From Bacillota bacterium (lineage in GTDB: Bacteria > Bacillota > Sulfobacillia > Symbiobacteriales > Symbiobacteriaceae): a stretch of 62,174 bases of DNA. Position 1 is the stretch's first letter. Every line of letters starts with the position of its first letter. The DNA is taken from positions 1 to 62,174 of the forward strand of contig JAMNXV010000169.1 of assembly GCA_023623185.1 (NCBI GenBank), read 5' to 3'. A program made the translations under genes and the position numbers. Shown here piece by piece: positions 53,163-60,848 of this stretch. Below the pieces are notes generated by a model, which did no database searches, was not told where the DNA came from, and saw only the letters and a program-made list of their open reading frames with translations.

Positions 53163-54517
53163 TGCAACGCCTCCACCAGCGATTTGAAGTGGCGCCCCCG
53201 TTCCTCGAAGTTCCGGTAGGCGTCGAAGGACGCGCAGGCGGGCGAGAGCAGCACACAGTCGCCCGGCGCAGCGGCGGCGCGGGCCAGGGCCACCGCCTCG
53301 TCCATGCCGGCGGCGCGCTGGATCGGCCCGGCGTAGCCCCCCCTGCGCACCGCCTCCTCGATCTTGGGGGCGGTGGGCCCCATCAGGATCAGGGTTTTGA
53401 CCTTCTCGGCCACCAGGGGCGCAATGGGGTCGAAGGGGATGCCCTTGTCCGACCCGCCGGCGATCAGCACGATCGGCGCGGGCAGGGTGGACAGGGCGGC
53501 CACCGCCTCCGCGGGCGACGTGGCCTTGGAATCATTGTACCATTTCACACCGTCCAGGGTCCGCACCGGCTCGATGCGGTGCTCCACGCCGGTGAACTGC
53601 GTCATCACCTCGCGCACCGCCGAGAGGGGCGCGCCGGCCAGGTAGCAGGCCGCCATGGCCGCCAGGATGTTCGCCTGGTTGTGCAGCCCCGGCAGCTTGA
53701 TCTCCTCCAGCAGCAGGGTCGGCAGCTCCCGGCCGTTTCGCCGCCAGACCACCTGGTCATCCCGCACGAACGCCGCGTCGCGGCCCCCGGGGTCGCCCCG
53801 GCGGCTGAACAGCACCACCCGGCTGCGCGCCTCCCGGGCAAAGGCGGCGACCTGCGGGTCGTCCGCGTTGAGCACCAGCCAGTCGGTCTCCGACTGCCGG
53901 CGGAAGATCGCCTTCTTGGCCTCCACGTACTCCTCCATGCTGGCGTGCACGTCCAAGTGGTTCGGGCTGATGTTGGTCACCACCGCGATCTGCGGCGAGC
54001 GGTGCACCAGCTGCAGCTGGAAGGAGGAGAGCTCGAGCACCACCGCCGCTTCCGGCGGAATCGCCTCCGCCTTCTCGATCAGCACCGTGCCGATGTTCCC
54101 GCCCACGTAGGTCTCGCGGCCGGCGGCCCGCATGATCTCGCCGATCAGGGTCGTCGTGGTGGTCTTCCCGGCGCTGCCCGTCACGCCGATCACCGGCGCC
54201 CGGCAGAGGTCGAGCACCAGGCCGATCTCGCCGGAGATCGTCGCCCCCCGCCGGCGGGCGGCCTCGATCTCCGGCAGGTGCTTCGGCATGCCGGGGGTCA
54301 GGAAGATGAGGTCGTGGTCGGCCAGAGGCGCCAGGTACTGCTCTCCGGTCACCAGCGGGACCCCGAGCCGCGCGAGCTCAGCCGCGCGGTCGCCGAGCTG
54401 GCCGGCCGGGCGGCGGTCGCAGGCGGTGACGCGGACGCCCCGCTTCACCAGGTACCGAATCAGCGCCAGGTTGGAAATTCCGATTCCCACGACGACCGCG
54501 CGTTCCTGCAGCTTCAC
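53159..54517 (-). CDS. murD: UDP-N-acetylmuramoylalanine-D-glutamate ligase
   Basis: A 452-residue Mur ligase that adds D-Glu to UDP-MurNAc-Ala. MurD blocks: [74 protein letters not shown]. The P-loop reads [11 protein letters not shown] rather than the common TGTNGKTTT, a mild variation. GTG 54517 has CAGGAGG 9 bases upstream and is preferred over the TTG at 54526. It lies outside a mur cluster, coupled to dinB, so a second MurD elsewhere is possible. Confidence 0.9.
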   Translation of the reverse strand: MKLQERAVVVGIGISNLALIRYLVKRGVRVTACDRRPAGQLGDRAAELARLGVPLVTGEQYLAPLADHDLIFLTPGMPKHLPEIEAARRRGATISGEIGLVLDLCRAPVIGVTGSAGKTTTTTLIGEIMRAAGRETYVGGNIGTVLIEKAEAIPPEAAVVLELSSFQLQLVHRSPQIAVVTNISPNHLDVHASMEEYVEAKKAIFRRQSETDWLVLNADDPQVAAFAREARSRVVLFSRRGDPGGRDAAFVRDDQVVWRRNGRELPTLLLEEIKLPGLHNQANILAAMAACYLAGAPLSAVREVMTQFTGVEHRIEPVRTLDGVKWYNDSKATSPAEAVAALSTLPAPIVLIAGGSDKGIPFDPIAPLVAEKVKTLILMGPTAPKIEEAVRRGGYAGPIQRAAGMDEAVALARAAAAPGDCVLLSPACASFDAYRNFEERGRHFKSLVEALQ

Positions 54518-54565
54518 TCCGGCCAACCTCCTGCCGTGCGCTCCTCTGTCCTTCAGCCGACGCTC

Positions 54566-54604
54566 AGGCGGCCCTCTGCCCGTCCACCGGCAGTCGGGCC
54601 GCCT
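54566..54604 (-). terminator. Terminator-like hairpin after the aminotransferase gene
   Basis: Arms AGGCGGCCC / GGGCCGCCT with a 21-base partly paired loop, 7 bp past the aminotransferase stop on the minus strand. Confidence 0.5.
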
Positions 54605-54610
54605 GCTCCT

Positions 54611-55804
54611 CTATCCCTCGTTCAGCAGCCGCTCGATGCGGTCCAGCCCCTCGTCGATGCGCTCCATGGATGTGGCGTAGGAGAAGCGGATGTAGTTGGG
54701 AGCGCCGAAGCCCGTGCCGGGCACGACGCCCACGTGCGCCCGCTCCAGGATGACCCCCGCCAGGTCGTCAGCCGACGTGATCTTGCGGCCGGCGATGGTC
54801 TCGCCGAAGAGGGCCGACACGTTGGGGAACAGGTAGAACGCCCCCTCGGGCGCCACCTTCACCGAGAAGCCCGGCAGCCGGTTCAGCCGCTCCATCATGT
54901 GCCTGCGCCGGCGGTCGAACTCCTGCCGCATCTGCTCCACGGGCTCCTGGCTGCCCCTCAGCGCCTCCACGGCCGCTGCCTGGGAGATCGACGAGGGGCC
55001 CGAGGTCGACTGCGACTGCAGGGCGGCCATCGCCTTGGCGAAGACGGCCTCCGAGGCGGTGTAACCCATGCGCCAGCCGGTCATGGCGTAGGCCTTGGAG
55101 AGGCCGTTCACCGTGATCGTGCGCCGCCTGACCTCCTCGCCGAACGACGCGATCGAAACGTGCTCGGCGCCGTCGTACAGCAGCTTCTCGTAGATCTCGT
55201 CGGTGACGATCATCAGGTCGTGCTCCACGGCCAGGGCCGCGATCTCCTCCAGTTCCTTGCGGGAGAGGACGGCCCCGGTGGGATTGCTGGGGCTGTTCAG
55301 GTTGATGACCCGGGTGCGGGTGGTCAGCTTCTCCCGGATCATGTCGGCCGTCATGCGGAAGCCGGTGGACTCGTCGGTCTCCACCACCACCGGCACACCT
55401 CCGGCCAGACGCACGATCTCCGGATACGAGACCCAGTACGGCGCCTGGATGATCACCTCTTCGCCGGGATCCAGCAGTACCTGATAGGCGTTGTAGAGCG
55501 ACTGCTTGCCGCCGTTGGAGACCACGATCTCCTCGGGCCGGTACCGGAGGCCGTTGTCCCGCTCCAGCTTCTCACAGATGGCCTTGCGCAACTCCAGGGT
55601 GCCTGCGGCAGGGGTGTACTTGGTCTTTCCCTGTTGGATGGCGGCGATGCCTGCGGCCTTGATCGACTCCGGCGTGTCGAAGTCGGGTTCCCCCACCGAG
55701 AAGTTGACGACGTCTATGCCCTCGGCCAACATCTGTTTCGACTTGGCGTCGATCGCCATGGTCGGCGACGGCGTGAGCGTTCTGGCACGGGCGGACAGAC
55801 GCAT
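54611..55804 (-). CDS. aspC: Aspartate aminotransferase, class I PLP enzyme
   Basis: A 397-residue aminotransferase of the thermophile/Firmicute (subgroup Ib) type. MRLSARARTLTPSPTMAID at the N-terminus, NFSVGEPDFDTP, NSPSNPTGAV, the Asp in VTDEIYEKLLYD, the PLP-binding Lys in TVNGLSKAYAMTGWRMGY, and the carboxylate-binding Arg in NYIRFSYA. It interconverts aspartate and oxaloacetate; prephenate transamination is possible. AGAGGAG precedes the ATG. The promoter overlaps a palindrome. Confidence 0.93.
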   Translation of the reverse strand: MRLSARARTLTPSPTMAIDAKSKQMLAEGIDVVNFSVGEPDFDTPESIKAAGIAAIQQGKTKYTPAAGTLELRKAICEKLERDNGLRYRPEEIVVSNGGKQSLYNAYQVLLDPGEEVIIQAPYWVSYPEIVRLAGGVPVVVETDESTGFRMTADMIREKLTTRTRVINLNSPSNPTGAVLSRKELEEIAALAVEHDLMIVTDEIYEKLLYDGAEHVSIASFGEEVRRRTITVNGLSKAYAMTGWRMGYTASEAVFAKAMAALQSQSTSGPSSISQAAAVEALRGSQEPVEQMRQEFDRRRRHMMERLNRLPGFSVKVAPEGAFYLFPNVSALFGETIAGRKITSADDLAGVILERAHVGVVPGTGFGAPNYIRFSYATSMERIDEGLDRIERLLNEG

Positions 55805-55840
55805 GGTGCTTCCACTCCTCTCGGCTGGGCCTGCTTACTG

Positions 55841-55867
55841 GGTATGCATACCTCAGTAGGCAGTATA
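55841..55867 (-). promoter_or_regulatory. aspC -10 element and adjacent palindrome
   Basis: On the minus strand TATACT (55867-55862) is followed, just past the expected transcription start, by the perfect 12-bp palindrome GGTATGCATACC (55852-55841), itself within near-symmetric ACTG/CAGT flanks. This is a good operator candidate. Confidence 0.45.
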
Positions 55868-55875
55868 CACCTCTT

Positions 55876-55899
55876 CTGCAGTGCTGGAAAGCACTGCAG
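55876..55899 (-). terminator. Hairpin after the SH3b-amidase gene
   Basis: Perfect 10-bp stem (CTGCAGTGCT / AGCACTGCAG) with a 4-base loop, 5 bp after the amidase stop on the minus strand; no T run. Confidence 0.6.
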
Positions 55900-55904
55900 G
55901 GAAG

Positions 55905-58172
55905 CTACCGCTCGGCGTAGAACCGCTCCAGGGCCCGCACGATGGCCTGCGCGGCCGCCTCCTGGAAGGCCGGGTCCTTGGTGCGGGGGCCCTCCGCGGG
56001 GTTGTTGACGAACGCCAGCTCCAGCAGCGCGGCCGGCGCCAGGGTGTTGCGGGTCACGAAGAAGGTGTCGTCGAAGACGCCGCGGTCCCGGGTGCCCAGG
56101 GCCCCCACCAGCTCCTGCTGCAGCAGCGTGGCCAGCTCCAGGGAGCGCTCCCCGTTGAGGGCCCGGCCGGTGTAGTAGACTTCGGTGCCCTGTGAAATCC
56201 GCTCGCCGGCGTTGTGGTGGATGGAGAGGAACAGGTCGACGCCCAGCTCATTGGCCAGCATGGTCCGGTACTGCAGGTCCAGCTGGTCGCGGGGCTCGCC
56301 GTTCACGCTGTTCAGGAAGGACTCGGGCGCGACCCGCACGTCGGTAGCCCGGGTCATGTAGACGATCGCCCCCTGCTCCGCCAGCAGGGCCCTGAGCCGC
56401 AGGGCCACCTGCAGGTTGACCTCCTTCTCGACCACGCCCACTTCCCTGCTCACCGCGCCGCCGTCCTCGCCGCCGTGGCCGGGATCCAGCATGATCACCT
56501 TGCCCGCCAGCCCCGGCGGGTAGGTCACCAGGTAGTACCCGCCGTCCCACCGCTTCAGGGCGTACGGCCGGTTGCTGGGCACGACCGCCCGCACCCCGAC
56601 GGCGGTCTCCTGGACCTGTACGCCGGCGGGAATCTCCGCGGCCCCCAGCACGGCGCCGGGGAACTCCACGATGATGTGGCCGCCCTCCGCCCGCGCCCGG
56701 GGCTCCACCGCGCCGCGCACGCCGAAGCGCACGACCCCCTTGTCGGCGACGGTCTCCTGCCGGACCGATGATACGACGGGCCGCAGCACCATCAGCAGCG
56801 TGCCGTTCAGATCGGACTCCACCTCCACGTGGGGCTCGCCGGCGAGCTTCAGCCGGAGCCCCTCTCCGGTCAGCACGGCCTCGTCAACCCCCAGGTGGTG
56901 CAGCGGCATCGACCGCTCCGCCTCCAGCCCGGTGGCGAAGGGAACCCACAGGGCGCCGTCCTGCAGCACGGGCGCGCCGTAGCGCCGACCCGGCGCGTTC
57001 AGCTCCAGCGTGTAGACGCCGGGGGCGCTCTGCCGCATGCTCACCGTGAAGCCGCCGTCGGCCGCAGCGGGCCCCGGCGCGCCCTCTTCAGGCGCCGGAG
57101 CCGGCTGCTCCAGATGGGCCGCCCGGGTCCAGCCCACCTGGCCCGAGGCCAGCCGCACCTTGACCCAGTGCGAATCCCGGTCCAGGATCTCCAGCGGCTC
57201 CCCGGGCGCCAGCTCGCCCAGCACCCGCGCCGACGTCGCCGGGATGAGATGCAGGGTCGCGCCGTGCTCCCCCACCACGGCATCGCCCACCGTCAGCGCC
57301 GCGGCAGCCGGCTGCCGGACGGCCGGCCGCTCAATGCTCCAGCCGGACTCATCCATCCGGATGCGCAGGGAACCGTCGGCCACCTGCACCAGTTCCCCAC
57401 GCACCCACCCCCAGCGGTCCCGCGGCGACGCCACGCGCACCCAGCCGCCCCGCGCGTCCAGCAGCCGGAGCGGCTCGCCGGGCCTCACCGTGTCGGTGCG
57501 GCGCGCCTCGTGGTTGGGACCGGCGAAGATGCCGGTCTCCTGGGTCACGGAGACCTGCTTCCCCGGATGCGGCGCCGGGTGGACAGGCGGGGGGAACGTG
57601 AGGTCAGGGACGGTGCCGGGCGGCGCCGCCGGCGGCTGAGCCACAGGCGGAAGGCCCGGGTCCGGCGCCGGGAGCGCACCGGGGTCCGGGCCGGGCTCGC
57701 CCTCCGGCGGCGGGGCCTCGGCCTGGCGGACGTACTGGGCGAAGACCCAGCCCTCGGTGCCGTCGTCCAGCTGGATGCGCCACCACTCCGGGTTCATCTC
57801 CAGCAGCCGGACGTACTGATCCTGATAGATGCGCGTCAGCACCGGGGCATCCAGCCCCGGTTCCCCCCGGACGTTCAGGATGTCGGTGTCGACGATGGCG
57901 TAGCGGAGCTCGTCCTCCAGCAGGATCCGGCTGAACCAGCCCGCCACCCAGCCCTCCACGCCGTTTTCGAGCCTGATCCGGTACCAGTCGCCCTCCCGGC
58001 CCAGCACCGTGGCCCACTGGTCGTAGCCGAGCCCCCCGACGATGGCGTACTCGGTTCCCGGACCGGACCGGACGTTGAGGCCGTCATGGTCGATGGGACG
58101 CAGGGTGGCAGCCTCTGCGGACACAGACGACATAAATGCCAACAAGAACGCCGCGGCGGCGACTCGCTTCAA
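55905..58172 (-). CDS. N-acetylmuramoyl-L-alanine amidase (Amidase_3) with SH3b repeats
   Basis: A 755-residue exported autolysin. Signal peptide 1-22; four SH3b-like repeats (GLNVRSGPGTEYAIVGG, ILNVRGEPGLDAPVLTRI, then two diverged ones near 215 and 300), separated by a Pro-rich linker around 155-205; an AMIN-like beta region about 385-550; and a C-terminal Amidase_3 domain with zinc ligands in MLDPGHGGEDGG and LFLSIHHNAG and the catalytic Glu in ALLELAFVNN. The TTG start follows AGGAG. A minus-strand TATAAA at 58199-58194 is a likely -10. Confidence 0.92.
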   Translation of the reverse strand: MKRVAAAAFLLAFMSSVSAEAATLRPIDHDGLNVRSGPGTEYAIVGGLGYDQWATVLGREGDWYRIRLENGVEGWVAGWFSRILLEDELRYAIVDTDILNVRGEPGLDAPVLTRIYQDQYVRLLEMNPEWWRIQLDDGTEGWVFAQYVRQAEAPPPEGEPGPDPGALPAPDPGLPPVAQPPAAPPGTVPDLTFPPPVHPAPHPGKQVSVTQETGIFAGPNHEARRTDTVRPGEPLRLLDARGGWVRVASPRDRWGWVRGELVQVADGSLRIRMDESGWSIERPAVRQPAAAALTVGDAVVGEHGATLHLIPATSARVLGELAPGEPLEILDRDSHWVKVRLASGQVGWTRAAHLEQPAPAPEEGAPGPAAADGGFTVSMRQSAPGVYTLELNAPGRRYGAPVLQDGALWVPFATGLEAERSMPLHHLGVDEAVLTGEGLRLKLAGEPHVEVESDLNGTLLMVLRPVVSSVRQETVADKGVVRFGVRGAVEPRARAEGGHIIVEFPGAVLGAAEIPAGVQVQETAVGVRAVVPSNRPYALKRWDGGYYLVTYPPGLAGKVIMLDPGHGGEDGGAVSREVGVVEKEVNLQVALRLRALLAEQGAIVYMTRATDVRVAPESFLNSVNGEPRDQLDLQYRTMLANELGVDLFLSIHHNAGERISQGTEVYYTGRALNGERSLELATLLQQELVGALGTRDRGVFDDTFFVTRNTLAPAALLELAFVNNPAEGPRTKDPAFQEAAAQAIVRALERFYAER

Positions 58173-58512
58173 AGCCCGACACTCCTCAATAGCTTTATAC
58201 CAAAATAGACGGAGCCTAATCCGTCAGGTTCCATCGCTTACATGTTTCGACGGCTCACCCCAAAACCTTGTCCGCCTGAAGCCGGGAAGTCCCCTTTCGG
58301 CACGCCCGGAGCCTCTTCTGTGCACCACCGGCCCTCCTTCCGGTCCGCCACCCGATGCTTCGCTGGCACAAAAGGACTATCGCGCGCACCCATCCCCCAC
58401 ACCAACGGCTCATTCTCCCGTAGACTGTGAAAAACGTCACATGCCGCGGCCCGGCCGGTGTGCGAACGTAGGAAACCGAAAAGCGATCTCTTCACGAAGG
58501 AGCTGAGGTCCT
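58173..58512. other. 340-bp divergent intergenic region (amidase / hcp)
   Basis: Contains the amidase promoter at its left end and a CRP/FNR-type palindrome at 58426-58441 before hcp. The middle holds short open frames on both strands without ribosome sites or family features, which I do not call. Confidence 0.5.
58426..58441 (+). promoter_or_regulatory. CRP/FNR-type operator upstream of hcp
   Basis: TGTGA, six bases, TCACA: perfect symmetric half-sites of the CRP/FNR superfamily, 71 bp before the hcp start. Hybrid-cluster protein genes are commonly controlled by regulators of this superfamily. Confidence 0.6.
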
Positions 58513-59799
58513 GTGTTCTGCAACCAGTGCGAGATGACCGCCCACGGCACCGGCTGTACCAAGGTGGGCATCTGCGGCAAGGACGAAAACATCCAGGCCC
58601 TTCAGGATAACCTGATCTACGCCCTGAAGGGGATTGCGGCGTACGCCTACCACGCGCGGGAGCTCGGGTACACCGATCCCGAGATCGACGCCTTCTTCGC
58701 CGAGGCGCTCTACTCCACCCTGACCAACGTCAGCTTCGACCTGAACCACTTCCTGGAGCTCAACATGAAGGCGGGCCAGATGACCCTGCGCGCCATGACC
58801 ATGCTGAAGAAGGCGCACACCGAGCACTTCGGCGAGATGGTGCCCACCGCGGTCCCCACCGGCACCTTCGCCGGCCCGGCCATCGTCATCACCGGCCACA
58901 ACATGAAGGCGCTCTACGAGTTGCTGAAGCAGACCGAGGGCAAGGGCATCAACATCTACACCCACTCGGAGATGCTGCCGGCCCACGCCTACCCCGGTCT
59001 GAAGCGGTTCCCCCACCTGAAGGGCAACCTGGGCGTCGCCTGGTGCGACCAGAAGAAGCTCTTCGCCGAGTTCCCCGGCGCGATCGTGGGCACCTCCAAC
59101 TGCATGCAGATTCCGCTGAACGCTTACAAGGACCGCATCTTCACGGTTGGCGCGAGCCGGCTGCCGGACGTGCCGCACATCGAGAACTGGGACTTCACCC
59201 CGGTCATCGAGAAGGCCCTTTCACTGCCGCACTGCGAGGAGAAGCCCGGTGAGGTGACGCTCACCACCGGCTACGCGGACACCAACATCCTACCGATGGC
59301 CGACAAGATCGTGGAGGCCGTGAAGGCGGGCAAGATCAAGCACTTCTTCGTGGTCGGCGGCTGCGATGCGCCCGGTTCGCTGGGCAACTACTACCGGGAG
59401 TTCGTCAAGCAGACCCCGTCCGACAGCATCATCCTCACCCTGGCCTGCGGCAAGTTCCGCTTCAACGACCTGGACCTCGGCGCCATCGACGGCATTCCCC
59501 GCCTGCTCGACCTGGGCCAGTGCAACGACGCCATCTCCGCCATCAAGATCGCGGCGGCCCTGGCCGAGGCCTTCGAATGCGAGGTCAACGACCTGCCGCT
59601 CTCCATCGTCCTCTCGTGGATGGAGCAGAAGGCCGTGGCCGTGCTGATGAGCTTGCTGTCGCTGGGAATCAAGGGCATCTACCTGGGCCCGAAGCCGCCC
59701 GCCTGGATCACCCCGGACGTCCTGAAGGTGCTGCAGGAGCAGTTCGACCTGCGCCTGACCACCACCCCGGAGGCAGACCTGAAGGCGTTGCTGGGCTAG
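58513..59799 (+). CDS. hcp: Hybrid-cluster protein (hydroxylamine/NO reductase family), short form
   Basis: A 428-residue Fe-S protein acting in defence against NO or hydroxylamine. The N-terminal cluster Cys are in MFCNQCEMTAHGTGC and GICGK. The hybrid-cluster ligands are all seen: His in ITGHNMKAL, Glu in THSEMLPAH, Cys in GTSNCMQIP, VGGCDAPG, LACGKFRF and LGQCNDA, and Glu/Lys in SWMEQKAV. It lacks much of the helical region of the ~550-residue E. coli form, so it belongs to the short class. AAGGAGCTGAGG precedes the GTG start. Confidence 0.93.
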   Translation: MFCNQCEMTAHGTGCTKVGICGKDENIQALQDNLIYALKGIAAYAYHARELGYTDPEIDAFFAEALYSTLTNVSFDLNHFLELNMKAGQMTLRAMTMLKKAHTEHFGEMVPTAVPTGTFAGPAIVITGHNMKALYELLKQTEGKGINIYTHSEMLPAHAYPGLKRFPHLKGNLGVAWCDQKKLFAEFPGAIVGTSNCMQIPLNAYKDRIFTVGASRLPDVPHIENWDFTPVIEKALSLPHCEEKPGEVTLTTGYADTNILPMADKIVEAVKAGKIKHFFVVGGCDAPGSLGNYYREFVKQTPSDSIILTLACGKFRFNDLDLGAIDGIPRLLDLGQCNDAISAIKIAAALAEAFECEVNDLPLSIVLSWMEQKAVAVLMSLLSLGIKGIYLGPKPPAWITPDVLKVLQEQFDLRLTTTPEADLKALLG

Positions 59800-59807
59800 A
59801 AACGAAG

Positions 59808-59846
59808 ACAAGCGCGAGAAGGGTTCGCCCTTCTCGCGCTTGTTTG
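59808..59846. terminator. Bidirectional terminator after hcp
   Basis: Perfect 16-bp stem (ACAAGCGCGAGAAGGG / CCCTTCTCGCGCTTGT) with loop TTCG, with TT after it on the plus strand. It lies between convergent genes. Confidence 0.85.
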
Positions 59847-59871
59847 GTTGCGCAGTGTGGCCGACGGTCAA

Positions 59872-60081
59872 CTAGTCCAGGTGACCGTAGTGCTTCTCGA
59901 TGCTCTCCACCGAATCGCCGTCGATGACGAACAGCGAATTGGGGGTCTTCAGCCGAATCACCCGCTCGTCGTAGTCGAACTCCGTGTCGCCGATGTGAAT
60001 CTCGAACTTCTGGCCGGCCGAGGTGACGATCATGATCTCGCCCCAGCCCTTCAGCTCCTTCTCCACGAACTCCATCTTCAC
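59872..60081 (-). CDS. Small beta-rich protein, unknown function
   Basis: A 69-residue protein predicted as a small beta sheet: GEIMIVTSAGQKFEIHIGDTE, VIRLKTPNSLFVIDGDSVES. It is acidic with no export signal. I recognise no family. The GTG start has AAAGGAG 10 bases before it; an ATG two codons on is possible. It stands alone. Confidence 0.65.
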   Translation of the reverse strand: MKMEFVEKELKGWGEIMIVTSAGQKFEIHIGDTEFDYDERVIRLKTPNSLFVIDGDSVESIEKHYGHLD

Positions 60082-60232
60082 TGCGACTCAGCTCCTTTCT
60101 GCTGCTGGTACCCGGTGGAAAAGCATCTACCAGGATCATCTTACTACTTAATCTTGAACCATTCAAGATCGACACCACCGGGCGCACGGATAGTGTGCCC
60201 AGTTTTTTCAGGGTCAAGACCGCCGCGCGGCC

Positions 60233-60724
60233 TCAGAAAACCCCTTCCAGTTCCAGCAGGCGCCGCTTCACCTCGGGCCCGCCCATGTTGTACTGGCCGA
60301 TGGTCCCGTCCCCCCGCAGCACGCGGTGGCAGGGGATCAGGAGCGGCACCGGGTTCCGGCGCAGGGCGCTCCCCACCGCCCGGGCGGCCCGGGGGCGGCC
60401 CACGGCTGCCGCCAGCTGGGCGTAGGTGCGCACCTCCCCCCGGGGGATGGCCCGGCAGGCGGCGAGCACCTCACGGGCGAACGGGCTGAGAGACGACAGG
60501 TCCACCGGCCCGAGGTAAGGCTCGCCCTCCAGCCACCCCTGCAGCATCCGCTGCAGCTCGGGCCGGCGGCTGTCGTCGCGGTCCGGGCTCTGCCCGGTGC
60601 AGGTCCGGCAGCGCGCCCGGAAGGCCTCGTCGGTGCGCTCCTCGCCCGACAGGCAGGCGATGCCGTGCGCGGTCCAGGCGACGTAGATGGGGCCGAAACT
60701 GGTGTCACAGCACGTGTACCGCAA
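60233..60724 (-). CDS. ogt: Methylated-DNA-[protein]-cysteine S-methyltransferase
   Basis: A 163-residue suicide repair protein for O6-methylguanine. The active Cys lies in LLIPCHRVL; the helix-turn-helix has FAREVLAACRAIPRGEVRTYAQLA, with the Arg finger in PRAARAVGSALRRNP. The N-terminal domain is short and carries four extra Cys (RYTCCDT, RARCRTCTG) that might bind a metal. Gene ogt rather than ada, since no Ada activator domain is present. Confidence 0.9.
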   Translation of the reverse strand: MRYTCCDTSFGPIYVAWTAHGIACLSGEERTDEAFRARCRTCTGQSPDRDDSRRPELQRMLQGWLEGEPYLGPVDLSSLSPFAREVLAACRAIPRGEVRTYAQLAAAVGRPRAARAVGSALRRNPVPLLIPCHRVLRGDGTIGQYNMGGPEVKRRLLELEGVF

Positions 60725-60848
60725 ACGCTGCTCCCTCCCTCGTGAGCCGGTCTCGCCCTTTGCTCATGATATCACAGCTGCACACGGGCAGCCGACTCAA
60801 CCCGGCACAGCACCTGCGCCGACGCCGCACCCTCGCCGGCGCCGCAGC

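Noticed and set aside
53189-56008. Plus-strand open frame of 939 codons opposite murD, aspC and the amidase
   Set aside because: It spans three recognised genes and their gaps on the other strand; no ribosome site or domain.
58238-58495. 85-codon minus-strand frame between hcp and the amidase
   Set aside because: No ribosome site and no recognisable protein features; it overlaps the hcp operator.
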